Origin: Salinibacterium sp.
Lineage (GTDB): Bacteria > Actinomycetota > Actinomycetes > Actinomycetales > Microbacteriaceae
NCBI GenBank assembly: GCA_015234465.1
Contig: JADGNA010000023.1
Location: 248,001 to 312,000, forward strand
Reading direction: 5' to 3'
Length of the DNA stretch: 64,000 bases
Position numbers and translations under genes: made by a program. Below, one piece after another: positions 44,781 through 54,901 of the stretch. Under the pieces are notes generated by a model, which saw only the letters and a list, made by a program, of their open reading frames with translations, made no database searches and was not told where the DNA came from. Each line of letters opens with the position of its first letter. Within the stretch, counting starts at the first letter, position 1.

Positions 44781-46475
44781 ATGCCAGAGTTCGACATGAA
44801 ACCTCGTAGCCGTGTTGTCACCGATGGGATCGAGGCGACGACGTCGCGCGGAATGCTCCGTGCGGTCGGCATGGGCGACGCCGACTGGGAGAAGCCCCAG
44901 ATCGGCATCGCGAGCTCCTGGAACGAGATCACTCCCTGCAACCTGAGCCTCGGGCGCCTCGCGCAGGCCGCCAAGGAGGGTGTGCATTCGGGCGGCGGGT
45001 ACCCGCTGCAGTTCGGCACGGTCTCCGTCTCCGACGGCATCTCGATGGGCCACGAGGGCATGCACTTCTCGCTCGTCTCCCGTGAGGTCATCGCCGACTC
45101 GGTCGAGACGGTCATGATGGCGGAGCGCCTCGACGGCTCGGTCGTGCTGGCGGGCTGCGACAAGTCGATCCCCGGCATGCTCATGGCGGCCGCCCGCCTC
45201 GACCTCGCATCCGTCTTCCTCTACGCCGGCTCGATCGCGCCCGGATGGGTCAAGCTGAGCGACGGCACCGAGAAGGACATCACGATCATCGACTCCTTCG
45301 AGGCGGTCGGCGCCGTCAAGGCGGGCAAGATGTCCGAGGCGGATGCCAAGCGCATCGAGTGCGCCTTCGCCCCGGGCGAGGGCGCCTGCGGCGGCATGTA
45401 CACCGCCAACACGATGGCGAGCGTGGCGGAGGCGCTCGGCATGAGCCTTCCGGGTTCGGCGTCTCCCGCATCCGCTGACCGTCGCCGTGACTACTACGCG
45501 CACCGCAGCGGCGAGGCGGTCGTCAACATGCTGCGCCTCGGCATCACGACGGGCGACATCCTCACGAAGAAGGCCTTCGAGAATGCCATCGCGGTCGGCA
45601 TGGCGCTCGGCGGCTCGACCAACATCATCCTGCACCTCCTGGCGATCGCGAATGAGGCCGGCGTCGACCTTACGCTCGACGACTTCAACCGCATCGGCGA
45701 CAAGGTGCCCCACATCGGCGACCTCAAGCCCTTCGGCAAGTACGTCATGAACGACGTCGACCGCCACGGCGGCCTGCCCGTGCTCATGAAGGCGCTGCTC
45801 GACGCTGGCCTCATGCACGGTGATGCGCTCACCGTGACGGGCAAGACCCTCGCCGAGAACCTGGCCGAGATGGACATCGACCCGCTCGACGGGGAGGTGC
45901 TTCGCACGCTCGACAACCCGATCCACGCGACGGGCGGGCTCGCCGTGCTGAAGGGTTCGCTCGCACCCGAGGGTGCCGTCGTGAAGACGGCCGGCTTCGA
46001 CGCCGCGGTCTTCGAGGGGCCGGCACGCGTGTTCGAGCGTGAGCGCGCCGCGATGGATGCCCTTACCGAGGGTTCCATCAAGGCGGGCGACATCGTCGTG
46101 ATCCGCTACGAGGGCCCCAAGGGTGGCCCCGGCATGCGCGAGATGCTCGCGATCACCGCCGCCATCAAGGGCGCTGGGCTCGGAAAAGATGTACTACTCT
46201 TGACGGACGGACGATTCTCAGGCGGCACAACCGGCCTGTGCATCGGCCACATAGCACCCGAAGCGGTCGACGCAGGTCCGATCGCCTTCGTGCGCGATGG
46301 TGATCTGATTCGGGTCGATATCGCAGCCCGCTCTCTCGACCTACTCGTCGACGAGTCCGAGCTGGCAGCCCGCCGTGAAGGCTGGGCTCCACTTCCCCCG
46401 CGCTATACCCGTGGCGTTCTCGCAAAGTACTCCAAGCTCGTCCACTCCGCCTCGGAGGGTGCGATCACGGGGTAG
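44781..46475 (+). CDS. ilvD: Dihydroxy-acid dehydratase
   Basis: This 564-residue iron-sulfur enzyme dehydrates dihydroxy acids in valine and isoleucine synthesis. Cluster cysteines lie in CDKSIPGM and [17 protein letters not shown], with a third at [23 protein letters not shown] is the active-site segment near the C-terminus. It is transcribed in the same direction as ilvB, ilvN and ilvC. Confidence 0.96.
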   Translation: MPEFDMKPRSRVVTDGIEATTSRGMLRAVGMGDADWEKPQIGIASSWNEITPCNLSLGRLAQAAKEGVHSGGGYPLQFGTVSVSDGISMGHEGMHFSLVSREVIADSVETVMMAERLDGSVVLAGCDKSIPGMLMAAARLDLASVFLYAGSIAPGWVKLSDGTEKDITIIDSFEAVGAVKAGKMSEADAKRIECAFAPGEGACGGMYTANTMASVAEALGMSLPGSASPASADRRRDYYAHRSGEAVVNMLRLGITTGDILTKKAFENAIAVGMALGGSTNIILHLLAIANEAGVDLTLDDFNRIGDKVPHIGDLKPFGKYVMNDVDRHGGLPVLMKALLDAGLMHGDALTVTGKTLAENLAEMDIDPLDGEVLRTLDNPIHATGGLAVLKGSLAPEGAVVKTAGFDAAVFEGPARVFERERAAMDALTEGSIKAGDIVVIRYEGPKGGPGMREMLAITAAIKGAGLGKDVLLLTDGRFSGGTTGLCIGHIAPEAVDAGPIAFVRDGDLIRVDIAARSLDLLVDESELAARREGWAPLPPRYTRGVLAKYSKLVHSASEGAITG

Positions 46476-46545
46476 TCGCCCACCAGACCGTGCGGACTCG
46501 CAGTCCCGCACGACCATTCGTGTACACGATGCAAGGAACTCAGTG

Positions 46546-48336
46546 ATGTCAGCGGATGCACCGCCCACTCCCAGCAGCGCCCTCAACGTTCCGGAGGTGT
46601 TGACCGGTTCTGGGGCGATCCTTCGATCCCTCGAACACCTCGGCGTCAAAGACGTCTTCGGCTTGCCCGGCGGCGCCATCATGCCGTTCTACGACGAGCT
46701 CATGTCGTCGGAGAAGATCCGGCACATCCTCGTGCGCCACGAGCAGGGCGCCGGCCACGCCGCCGAGGGCTATGCCTCGTCGAGCGGCAAGGTCGGGGTC
46801 GCCATCGCGACATCCGGTCCCGGCGCCACGAACCTCGTGACGGCGATCGCCGACGCCTACATGGACTCCGTGCCGCTGCTCGCAATCACGGGCCAGGTGT
46901 TCTCGACATCGATGGGCACGGATGCCTTCCAGGAGATCGACATCGTGGGCATCACGATGCCCATCACCAAGCACTCCTTCCTCGTGACGAAGGCAGAGGA
47001 CATCCCCAAGACACTCGCTGCGGCGTACCAGATCGCATCGACCGGGCGGCCTGGCCCCGTGCTCGTCGATGTGACGAAGGATGCGCAGCAGGGCTCGGCG
47101 CCCTTCGTGTGGCCGACCTCTGTTGACCTCCCGGGCTACCGGCCCGTCGTGAAGGCGCACGGCAAGCAGATCCAGGCGGCGGCGCAGCTGCTCGCCGAGG
47201 CCAAGCGGCCCGTGCTCTACGTCGGCGGTGGTGTCGTGCGCGCCGGCGCATCGGCCGAGCTGCTCGCGCTGGCCGAGGCCGTGGGCGCGCCCGTGGTCAC
47301 GACCCTCATGGCACGTGGCGCCTTCCCCGACTCGCACGAGCAGCACCTCGGGATGCCCGGCATGCACGGGACCGTGCCCGCCGTGCTCGCGATCCAGGAG
47401 TCCGACCTCCTCGTCTCCCTCGGCGCTCGTTTCGACGACCGCGTCACGGGCAAGGCGAGCGAGTTCGCACCCGACGCCAAGGTCATCCACGTCGACATCG
47501 ACCCGGCCGAGATCTCCAAGATCCGCACGGCAGATGTCCCGATCGTCGGCGATGCCAAGGACGTCATCGCCGATCTGTCTTCCGCCTTCGCCACTGCAAG
47601 TTCGGGTGAGAAGCCCGACCTGAGCGAGTGGTGGGCGCGGCTCAACAACCTGCGCAAGCAGTTCCCGCTCGGCTACGACGAGCCGGAGGACGGCCTCCTC
47701 TCGCCGCAGTACGTGATCGAGCGCATCGGCAAGATCACCGGTCCGGAGGGCGTCTATGCTGCCGGCGTCGGCCAGCACCAGATGTGGGCTGCCCAGTTCA
47801 TCCAGTACGAGCGCCCCGGCGCCTGGCTCAACTCGGGTGGCGCCGGCACGATGGGCTACAGCGTGCCCGCCGCGATGGGGGCGAAGGTTGCCAACCCCGA
47901 GCGCACCGTGTGGGCGATCGATGGCGACGGATGCTTCCAGATGACCAACCAGGAGCTCGCGACCTGCACGATCAACGAGATCCCGATCAAGGTCGCCGTC
48001 ATCAACAACTCCTCGCTCGGCATGGTGCGCCAGTGGCAGACGCTCGTCTACAACGGCCGCTACTCGTTCACCGACCTCAACACGGGGCACGACACCGTCA
48101 TGATCCCCGACTTCGTCAAGCTCGCTGAGGCGTATGGGGCCCTCGCGATCCGCGTGACGAAGAAGGAGGAGGTCGACGACGCCATCCGGCTCGCGAACGA
48201 GACCAACGATCGGCCCGTCGTGATCGACTTCGTCGTGAGCCGCGACGCCATGGTCTGGCCGATGGTGCAACAGGGCCTCGGCAACTCGTCGGTGCAGTAC
48301 GCGCGTGACCACGCGCCCGCTTGGGAAGAGGAGTAG
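46546..48336 (+). CDS. ilvB: Acetolactate synthase large subunit
   Basis: This 596-residue thiamine-diphosphate enzyme makes acetolactate and acetohydroxybutyrate. Catalytic Glu is in [14 protein letters not shown], and the ThDP-binding motif is [14 protein letters not shown] through [15 protein letters not shown] 46546 follows AAGGA (a GTG directly upstream is the alternative). The intergenic region after ilvD is only 70 bases and contains no clear attenuator. Confidence 0.96.
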   Translation: MSADAPPTPSSALNVPEVLTGSGAILRSLEHLGVKDVFGLPGGAIMPFYDELMSSEKIRHILVRHEQGAGHAAEGYASSSGKVGVAIATSGPGATNLVTAIADAYMDSVPLLAITGQVFSTSMGTDAFQEIDIVGITMPITKHSFLVTKAEDIPKTLAAAYQIASTGRPGPVLVDVTKDAQQGSAPFVWPTSVDLPGYRPVVKAHGKQIQAAAQLLAEAKRPVLYVGGGVVRAGASAELLALAEAVGAPVVTTLMARGAFPDSHEQHLGMPGMHGTVPAVLAIQESDLLVSLGARFDDRVTGKASEFAPDAKVIHVDIDPAEISKIRTADVPIVGDAKDVIADLSSAFATASSGEKPDLSEWWARLNNLRKQFPLGYDEPEDGLLSPQYVIERIGKITGPEGVYAAGVGQHQMWAAQFIQYERPGAWLNSGGAGTMGYSVPAAMGAKVANPERTVWAIDGDGCFQMTNQELATCTINEIPIKVAVINNSSLGMVRQWQTLVYNGRYSFTDLNTGHDTVMIPDFVKLAEAYGALAIRVTKKEEVDDAIRLANETNDRPVVIDFVVSRDAMVWPMVQQGLGNSSVQYARDHAPAWEEE

Positions 48337-48340
48337 GTCG

Positions 48341-48847
48341 ATGAGCCACGTTCTTTCGCTCCTCGTCGAGGACAAGCCGGGTCTGCTGACCCGGGTCGCC
48401 GGACTCTTTGCTCGTCGCGGCTTCAACATCGAGAGCCTCGCGGTCGGCAAGAGCGAGATCGCCGGCCTCTCGCGCATCACGGTCGTCGTCGATGTCGAGG
48501 AGCTGCCCCTCGAGCAGGTCACGAAGCAGCTCAACAAGCTCGTCAACGTCATCAAGGTCGTCGAACTCGACCCGGCGCAGACGGTGCAGCGCGAGCACAT
48601 GCTGATCAAGGTGCGGGTCGACAACACGACGCGCAGCCAGATCCTCGAGGCAGCCACCCTCTTCCGTGCCCGCATCGTGGACGTGTCGACGGATGCCGTC
48701 GTGATCGAGGTCACGGGCGACACGGCGAAGACGCAGGCGCTCCTGCGCGTGCTCGAGCCCTACGGGGTGAAGGAGATCGCGCAGTCGGGCCTCCTCGCCA
48801 TCGGCCGTGGGTCGAAGAGCATCACGGAACGAATCTTCAAGAACTAA
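48341..48847 (+). CDS. ilvN: Acetolactate synthase small subunit
   Basis: This 168-residue regulatory subunit has an N-terminal ACT domain (VLSLLVEDKPGLLTRVAGLFARRGFNIESL) and a C-terminal ALS_ss_C domain. It confers valine feedback control on IlvB. GAGGAG precedes the ATG. A REP-like hairpin follows before ilvC. Confidence 0.96.
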   Translation: MSHVLSLLVEDKPGLLTRVAGLFARRGFNIESLAVGKSEIAGLSRITVVVDVEELPLEQVTKQLNKLVNVIKVVELDPAQTVQREHMLIKVRVDNTTRSQILEAATLFRARIVDVSTDAVVIEVTGDTAKTQALLRVLEPYGVKEIAQSGLLAIGRGSKSITERIFKN

Positions 48848-48852
48848 CCCCG

Positions 48853-49938
<1,086 letters not shown>

Positions 49939-49976
49939 CGTCTGAGTTAAACCCGCCGCGCACATACGGCGAGCAC

Positions 49977-50005
49977 GGGCCGGTACCTCACAAGGGTGCC
50001 GGCCC
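49977..50005 (+). terminator. Terminator after ilvC
   Basis: 11 bp arms with one G-T pair (GGGCCGGTACC at 49977-49987, GGTGCCGGCCC at 49995-50005) and a 7-base loop, followed by TTCGCCATT. Confidence 0.6.
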
Positions 50006-50017
50006 TTCGCCATTGAA

Positions 50018-50023
50018 TAGACT
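50018..50023 (+). promoter_or_regulatory. -10 element of the dienelactone hydrolase gene
   Basis: TAGACT, about 30 bases upstream of the chosen GTG; a short leader carries AGAGGAGA. Confidence 0.5.
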
Positions 50024-50053
50024 CGAAGCAGTCAGTGTGTGAGAGGAGACAAT

Positions 50054-50752
50054 GTGGTTGAGCAGGCACCGTTCCAGAACGTGACGTTCCCGTCGGGTGG
50101 GGGAGAGGCGCATGGTTATCTCGCGCTTCCGGAGTCTGGCTCCGGCCCTGCCCTGATCGTCATCCAGGAGTGGTGGGGCCTCGTCGACCACATCAAGGAT
50201 GTGACAGACCGTTTCGCCACTGCAGGCTTCGTGGCGCTCGCACCGGACCTCTACGGCGGCCGCGTCGCGCACGACGGCAAGGAGGCCGCGAAGCTCATGT
50301 CGGAGCTCCCAGAGGCGAAGGGCGCAGAGATGCTCGCCGGTGCCGTCGACTACCTCCTGCAGCACGAGGCTGTGACGAGTTCGACCGTGGGCGCCATCGG
50401 TTTCTGCATGGGCGGCGGTTTCGTGCTGGCGCTCGCGGCGCAGCAGGGTGAGCGCGTCAGCGCCGCCGTGCCGTTCTACGGTGTCGGTCAGGGCGTGCCC
50501 GAGTCCTACGCCGGCGTGCGTGCGGCCGTCCAGGGCCACTACGCGGAGCAGGATGCGTCGTACCCGGTGGAGAAGGCGCGCGAGCAGGAGGCGCAGATCC
50601 GCGAGCAGTCGGGCGCCGAGGTCGAGTACTTCTACTACGACGCCCCGCACGCCTTCGCGAACGACTCGAACCCCTCGGGCAACTACCGGCCGGATGCCGC
50701 GAAGCTGGCGCTTTCGCGCGCGACCGAGTTCCTTCAGGCACGGGCCCGCTGA
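50054..50752 (+). CDS. Dienelactone hydrolase family protein
   Basis: This 232-residue alpha/beta hydrolase has the nucleophile Cys in GFCMGGGF, the catalytic His in DAPHAFAND and an Asp/Glu in the usual position; the IVIQEWWGL segment is typical. I chose GTG 50054, six bases after AGAGGAGA, over a GTG at 50039 that would include the ribosome site. The natural substrate is unknown. It has its own promoter and no amino-acid-pathway role is evident. Confidence 0.9.
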   Translation: MVEQAPFQNVTFPSGGGEAHGYLALPESGSGPALIVIQEWWGLVDHIKDVTDRFATAGFVALAPDLYGGRVAHDGKEAAKLMSELPEAKGAEMLAGAVDYLLQHEAVTSSTVGAIGFCMGGGFVLALAAQQGERVSAAVPFYGVGQGVPESYAGVRAAVQGHYAEQDASYPVEKAREQEAQIREQSGAEVEYFYYDAPHAFANDSNPSGNYRPDAAKLALSRATEFLQARAR

Positions 50753-50775
50753 GTTCCTCGGCCGCCCGTCAGCGT

Positions 50776-50781
50776 TAGAGT
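50776..50781 (+). promoter_or_regulatory. -10 element for the membrane protein pair at 50788
   Basis: TAGAGT lies 6 bases before the ATG at 50788; no Shine-Dalgarno sequence, so a leaderless start is likely. Confidence 0.5.
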
Positions 50782-50787
50782 CAGAGC

Positions 50788-51177
50788 ATGCGCGTGGATC
50801 CCGACGACGATGCCCTCAGCTGGGGTGATGATGACCCGAGCCACGTGGCAGGACCGTCGACGAAGGCCGCCCCGCGGGAGGCATCCGACGAGCCGGTTCG
50901 GGCCAGCTCGGCGATCCTCGTCGCATACGGCGTCATCGCCGGCATCTTCCTGATCTACAGCGTCGGTTGGTTCATCGCGGTGCAGCGTGACGACTTCACG
51001 CAGCCGGGCCTCTTCGCCGAGATCATGTTCCAGCTCGGTGAGTTCCTCGCGATCGCCTCGCCGCTGCTCTGGATGGCCGCCGTGCTGGTCCTCGTCGCGC
51101 GGCCCAGCCATCGACTCGCGTGGCTGGGACTCGGGGCGCTCGTGCTCGTGCCGTGGCCCTTCGTGATGGGAGCCTGA
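50788..51177 (+). CDS. Small membrane protein, three helices
   Basis: I do not recognise this 129-residue protein. An acidic N-terminal half (DDDALSWGDDDPSH) precedes three helices: AILVAYGVIAGIFLIYSVGWFIAV, LGEFLAIASPLLWMAAVLVLVA and LAWLGLGALVLVPWPFVMG. It pairs with the next gene, one base apart. Confidence 0.75.
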   Translation: MRVDPDDDALSWGDDDPSHVAGPSTKAAPREASDEPVRASSAILVAYGVIAGIFLIYSVGWFIAVQRDDFTQPGLFAEIMFQLGEFLAIASPLLWMAAVLVLVARPSHRLAWLGLGALVLVPWPFVMGA

Positions 51178-51178
51178 C

Positions 51179-51553
51179 ATGACGACGGATGCTGCAGCGA
51201 CGACCCCAGAGGCCGCCCGGCCCGGCCCCACCTGGCTGTCGCTCACGGTGGCGATCGGCTTCGGCCTGTTCTTCGCCTTCGACTTCTTCGAGGCGCTCAC
51301 GAACCTGTTCGGCGCGCTTGAACTCAACCAGGCGCGCAACCAGTTCCGAGCCTCGCAGGAGCTCGCCCCCATCGGTGCGCCGTGGGCCGTCCTGTTGGCC
51401 AACGTCGCGGCCCCGGTGCTGGGCTTCGGCGTGGCCTGGTGGCTCGGTCGGCGCCGCAGGGCGGGAGCGCAGGCGGTCATCTACCTCGTCGCGCTGGCGG
51501 TGGTGGCGGCATGCAGCCTCACGCTCATCGCGGTCGCTCGCGGCCTCCTCTGA
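51179..51553 (+). CDS. Small membrane protein, three helices
   Basis: I do not recognise this 124-residue protein. Helices are LSLTVAIGFGLFFAFDFFEAL, APWAVLLANVAAPVLGFGVAWWL and AQAVIYLVALAVVAACSLTLIAVA. The start is one base after the previous stop, so the two small proteins are probably one translation unit, perhaps a complex. It lies before serA. Confidence 0.75.
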   Translation: MTTDAAATTPEAARPGPTWLSLTVAIGFGLFFAFDFFEALTNLFGALELNQARNQFRASQELAPIGAPWAVLLANVAAPVLGFGVAWWLGRRRRAGAQAVIYLVALAVVAACSLTLIAVARGLL

Positions 51554-51612
51554 CGGCTTCTCGCCCGGCACGGACGCCGGACACAGGGCGAAGGTACTGC
51601 TCATCCGTGCAC

Positions 51613-51618
51613 TAAACT
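51613..51618 (+). promoter_or_regulatory. -10 element of serA
   Basis: TAAACT about 70 bases upstream of the serA GTG, giving a leader of about 60 bases. Confidence 0.45.
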
Positions 51619-51686
51619 GACCGAGCCGCCGCCCCCGAAAAGCGTCGTGGCACACCCCACCCCACACGAGGAATGGAAACAGCTAC

Positions 51687-53279
51687 GTGTCAAAGCCGGT
51701 CGTGCTGATCGCAGAAGAACTCTCTCCCGCCACAGTCGAGGCCCTGGGCCCCGACTTCGAGATCCGCAATGTCGACGGCACTGACCGTCCGGCGCTCCTT
51801 GCGGCCCTCGCCGACGCATCCGCCGTGCTGATCCGTTCCGCCACCAAGATGGACGCCGAGGCCATCGCCGCGGGCAAGCAGCTCAAGGTCATCGCCCGTG
51901 CGGGCGTGGGCCTCGACAACGTCGACATCAAGGCCGCGACCACGGCGGGTGTCATGGTCGTCAACGCGCCGACCTCCAACGTCATCTCGGCGGCCGAACT
52001 CGCGGTGGGACACATCCTCTCGCTCGCGCGCTTCATCCCCGAGGCGAACCAGTCGATGAAGGCGGGGGAGTGGAAGCGCTCCAAGTACACCGGCATCGAA
52101 CTCTTCGAGAAGACGATCGGCATCGTCGGCCTCGGTCGCATCGGCACCCTCGTTGCCCAGCGCCTGGCCGGCTTCGGTGCCAACCTCGTCGCCTACGACC
52201 CCTACGTCACTCCGGTGCGCGCGCAGCAGCTGGGCGTGCAAGTGGTGAGCCTCGACGAGCTGATTGAGCAGTCCGACTTCATCACGATCCACATCCCGAA
52301 GACCCCCGAGACCACGGGCCTCTTCGGCGCGGCGGAGTTCGCGAAGGCGAAGCCCGAGCTGCGCATCGTCAACTGCAGCCGCGGCGGCATCATCGACGAA
52401 GACGCCCTCTTCGAAGCGCTGTCGACCAAGCGCATCGCGGCGGCCGGCCTCGACGTCTTCGTGAACGAGCCCCCCAAGGATTCGCCCCTCACGACGCTCG
52501 ACAACATCGTGCTCACGCCGCACCTCGGTGCGTCGACGGATGAGGCACAGGAGAAGGCGGGCGTCTCCGTCGCCAAGTCGGTGCGCCTCGCCCTCGGCGG
52601 CGAGCTCGTGCCCGATGCGGTCAACGTCGCCGGCGGTGTCATCGACGAGGTCGTGCGGCCGGGCATCCCGCTCATGGAGAAGCTGGGCCAGATCTTCAGC
52701 GCCATCGCGAGCGGCCCCGTGTCGAGCGTCGATGTCGAGGTGCGTGGCGAGATCGCCGAACTCGACGTCAAGGTGCTCAAGCTCGCCGCGCTCAAGGGCA
52801 TCTTCACCAACGTCGTGAGCGAGACGGTGTCGTACGTCAACGCGCCCCTCCTGGCGGAGCAGCGCGGCATCGAGGTGCGCCTGATCACGGATGCTGTGAG
52901 CGATGAATACCGCAACCTTCTGACGATCCGCGGCGGGCTTACCGACGGCACCCAGGTCTCGGTGTCGGGCACCCTCACCGGCACGAAGCAGATCGAGAAG
53001 CTCGTCGAGGTCAACGGACATGACGTCGAGGTGCCGATCGAGCAGCACCACATCGTGATGCTCTACACCGACCGCCCCGGCATCGTGGCTGTCTACGGCA
53101 AGGAGTTCGGCGACGCCGGCATCAACATCGCCGGGATGCAGATCAGCCGCCGCGAGGCGGGTGGCCAGGCCCTCAGCGTCCTGACGATTGACTCGCCCGC
53201 GCCCGAGGAACTCCTCGAGGCGGTTCGGGTTGCGATCGACGCGGACATCATGCGCGAGATCGACATCACCGAGGCATAG
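51687..53279 (+). CDS. serA: D-3-phosphoglycerate dehydrogenase, long form
   Basis: This 530-residue enzyme opens serine synthesis. It has the NAD-binding segment KTIGIVGLGRIGTLVAQRL, catalytic Arg and Glu regions, His in LTPHLGAST, an intervening allosteric domain (residues about 320-450) and a C-terminal ACT domain (HIVMLYTDRPGIVAVYG). This is the long mycobacterial type, inhibited by serine. The GTG start is preceded by a weak GAGGAA. The ilvC-serA-leuB order matches mycobacteria. Confidence 0.96.
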   Translation: MSKPVVLIAEELSPATVEALGPDFEIRNVDGTDRPALLAALADASAVLIRSATKMDAEAIAAGKQLKVIARAGVGLDNVDIKAATTAGVMVVNAPTSNVISAAELAVGHILSLARFIPEANQSMKAGEWKRSKYTGIELFEKTIGIVGLGRIGTLVAQRLAGFGANLVAYDPYVTPVRAQQLGVQVVSLDELIEQSDFITIHIPKTPETTGLFGAAEFAKAKPELRIVNCSRGGIIDEDALFEALSTKRIAAAGLDVFVNEPPKDSPLTTLDNIVLTPHLGASTDEAQEKAGVSVAKSVRLALGGELVPDAVNVAGGVIDEVVRPGIPLMEKLGQIFSAIASGPVSSVDVEVRGEIAELDVKVLKLAALKGIFTNVVSETVSYVNAPLLAEQRGIEVRLITDAVSDEYRNLLTIRGGLTDGTQVSVSGTLTGTKQIEKLVEVNGHDVEVPIEQHHIVMLYTDRPGIVAVYGKEFGDAGINIAGMQISRREAGGQALSVLTIDSPAPEELLEAVRVAIDADIMREIDITEA

Positions 53280-53290
53280 TCCCAACAACG

Positions 53291-53328
53291 AAGAACGCCC
53301 CGCCGGTGCTGTCCGGCGGGGCGTTCTT
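53291..53328. terminator. Strong bidirectional terminator after serA
   Basis: 16 bp perfect arms (AAGAACGCCCCGCCGG at 53291-53306, complement at 53313-53328) with loop TGCTGT; A-rich before and T-rich after, so it can work in both directions between convergent genes. Confidence 0.92.
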
Positions 53329-53344
53329 GTATGTGGGGTGAGGT

Positions 53345-53716
53345 CTAGCTCATGCCCGGGACGACGACCGCGACAACGACGTTGACAAGCGTGAGCGTTC
53401 CGATGATTCCGAGGACTGCGCTCGAGACGGGCTTCTTCTTGCGGTTGACGAGGGCGATGACGTAGATCGCGATGGCGACGGCGAGCTTGATGCCGATCTT
53501 CATGTGGTTGACGTCGCCCTCTCCCATTTCGGCGACGGTCACCAGGAGGAGTCCCGTGACGAGCTGGGTCAGTGCGCCGTGCAGGATCGCCGGGTTGATG
53601 ACGACCGATTTGGTCTTGAAGGCGGACATCTGGGTGAGGAACCCGCCGAGAAGTGAGGCGAGGCCGATGAAGTGAAGGATGACGAGGACATTGCGTGCGA
53701 GGTCAAGAAATTCCAT
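53345..53716 (-). CDS. Four-helix membrane protein, TetR-operator controlled
   Basis: This 123-residue protein has four helices (VLVILHFIGLASLLGGFLTQM, ALTQLVTGLLLVTVA, KIGIKLAVAIAIYVIALV, VLGIIGTLTLVNVVVAVVV). LHFIGLASLLGG and HMKIGIKL recall small CopD-like proteins, with only weak support. Its promoter spacer holds a palindrome shared with the ABC transporter operon, so it is probably regulated with it. TAGACT ends 6 bases before the ATG, suggesting a leaderless message. Confidence 0.75.
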   Translation of the reverse strand: MEFLDLARNVLVILHFIGLASLLGGFLTQMSAFKTKSVVINPAILHGALTQLVTGLLLVTVAEMGEGDVNHMKIGIKLAVAIAIYVIALVNRKKKPVSSAVLGIIGTLTLVNVVVAVVVPGMS

Positions 53717-53722
53717 GGCCTG

Positions 53723-53728
53723 AGTCTA
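53723..53728 (-). promoter_or_regulatory. -10 element of the gene at 53716
   Basis: TAGACT on the minus strand ends 6 bases before the ATG. The 17 bases upstream (53729-53745) form the whole spacer to a weak -35 (ACCATA) and contain operator 1. Confidence 0.55.
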
Positions 53729-53730
53729 GT

Positions 53731-53745
53731 CCGACACTGTGTCGG
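53731..53745. promoter_or_regulatory. TetR-type operator 1
   Basis: CCGACACTGTGTCGG is a perfect 15 bp palindrome about a central T. It fills the promoter spacer of the minus-strand membrane protein gene. Its centre is 37 bp from that of operator 2. Confidence 0.75.
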
Positions 53746-53767
53746 TATGGTGTTACCCTTGATATAG

Positions 53768-53782
53768 CCGACACCGTGTCGG
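53768..53782. promoter_or_regulatory. TetR-type operator 2
   Basis: CCGACACCGTGTCGG is the same palindrome with one base changed at the centre, and extends to 17 bp with flanking G and C. It lies 16 bases upstream of the ABC permease ATG, between a possible -35 (TTGATA, 53759-53764) and -10 (CAAGAT, 53783-53788). Confidence 0.75.
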
Positions 53783-53797
53783 CAAGATTGGGTCGTA

Positions 53798-54901
53798 ATG
53801 TTCCTAGCACTACGCGAGCTGCGTTTCGCTCGCGGTCGCTTCCTCCTGATGGGCTCTGTCGTGGCCCTCATGGCCGCGTTGTCAGTGATCCTCTCCGGAC
53901 TGTCCTCGGGACTCGTGGACCACGGTGTCTCGGGCCTGCGAGATATGCGCGCCGATTCCTTCGCCTTCGATGAGTCGGTCACGAGCGACCAGTTCTCCCG
54001 CTCCACGGTCGATGTTGCCGCGGTCGCGGCATGGAAGGACGCCAAAGGCGTCACGGACGCCGCCCCGGTCGGCAGCGCTCTCGTGCACGCGGAGAGCGAC
54101 GCAGGCGTGCAGTTCAGCGCCGCGCTCTTCGGGATCACCGAGGGCAGCTTTCTCGAGCCGGACCTCGTCGACGGCGATTCCGTGGGAGCAAGGGAGAATG
54201 GCGTCGTCATCTCCGATGGCATCGCGGCCGACGGCATCGGCATCGGCGATGTCATCACGATCGATCGCATCGGCACCGAGCTGACGGTCGTCGGGACAAC
54301 AGGCAGCGCGTCATACGGGCACGTCGCCATCGTCTACCTGCCGCTGGCGACTTGGCAGGAGGTCGCATACGGCATTCCGGGCGAGGTGCCGAGCAGCGCC
54401 TATGAGATCGCGACGGCGATCGCCCTGCAGCACGACGGTGAGCTGGCGGACACGGAGGTCGCCGGCACGGCGGCCATCTCGAAGCAGGAGTCGTTCAATG
54501 CCTCGCCCGGCTATGAGGCGGAGACCTCAACGATGCTCCTCATCCAGGTCTTCCTCTACGTGATCTCGGCACTCGTGGTCGGGGCATTCTTCACCGTCTG
54601 GACGGTGCAGCGCCAGCCCGAGATCGCCCTGCTCAAGGCCATGGGCGCATCCAGCGGCTATGTCGTGAGGGATGCGCTCGCGCAGGTGCTCGTCGTGCTC
54701 CTGGGCGCAACCGCCCTGGGAGGCGCCGCCGGATGGGCGCTCGGCGCCGCCATGCCGGAGGGGATGCCCTTCGTGCTCGAGACGATTCCCGTGCTCACGG
54801 GCTTCGCCCTCATCATCGTCCTCGGCGCTGCCGGGGCACTCGTCGCCATCCGCCAGATCACGAGGGTCGACCCCCTCACCGCGCTGGGAGGCGCACGATG
54901 A
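53798..54901 (+). CDS. ABC transporter permease (FtsX/MacB type)
   Basis: This 367-residue permease has one N-terminal helix, an extracytoplasmic domain of about 190 residues and three C-terminal helices with VQRQPEIALLKAMGASSGYVV. This is the FtsX/MacB fold, which usually exports substrates or transmits force outward. It is the first gene of the operon permease-ATPase-TetR. No substrate can be named. Confidence 0.9.
   Translation: MFLALRELRFARGRFLLMGSVVALMAALSVILSGLSSGLVDHGVSGLRDMRADSFAFDESVTSDQFSRSTVDVAAVAAWKDAKGVTDAAPVGSALVHAESDAGVQFSAALFGITEGSFLEPDLVDGDSVGARENGVVISDGIAADGIGIGDVITIDRIGTELTVVGTTGSASYGHVAIVYLPLATWQEVAYGIPGEVPSSAYEIATAIALQHDGELADTEVAGTAAISKQESFNASPGYEAETSTMLLIQVFLYVISALVVGAFFTVWTVQRQPEIALLKAMGASSGYVVRDALAQVLVVLLGATALGGAAGWALGAAMPEGMPFVLETIPVLTGFALIIVLGAAGALVAIRQITRVDPLTALGGAR

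Noticed and set aside
46476-46545. Leader-peptide attenuator before ilvB
   Set aside because: The 70-base gap is too short, has no run of Val/Leu/Ile codons and no terminator hairpin with a T-tract.
46549-48723. 724-codon open frame opposite ilvB and ilvN
   Set aside because: Shadow of two certain genes with the same skewed composition.
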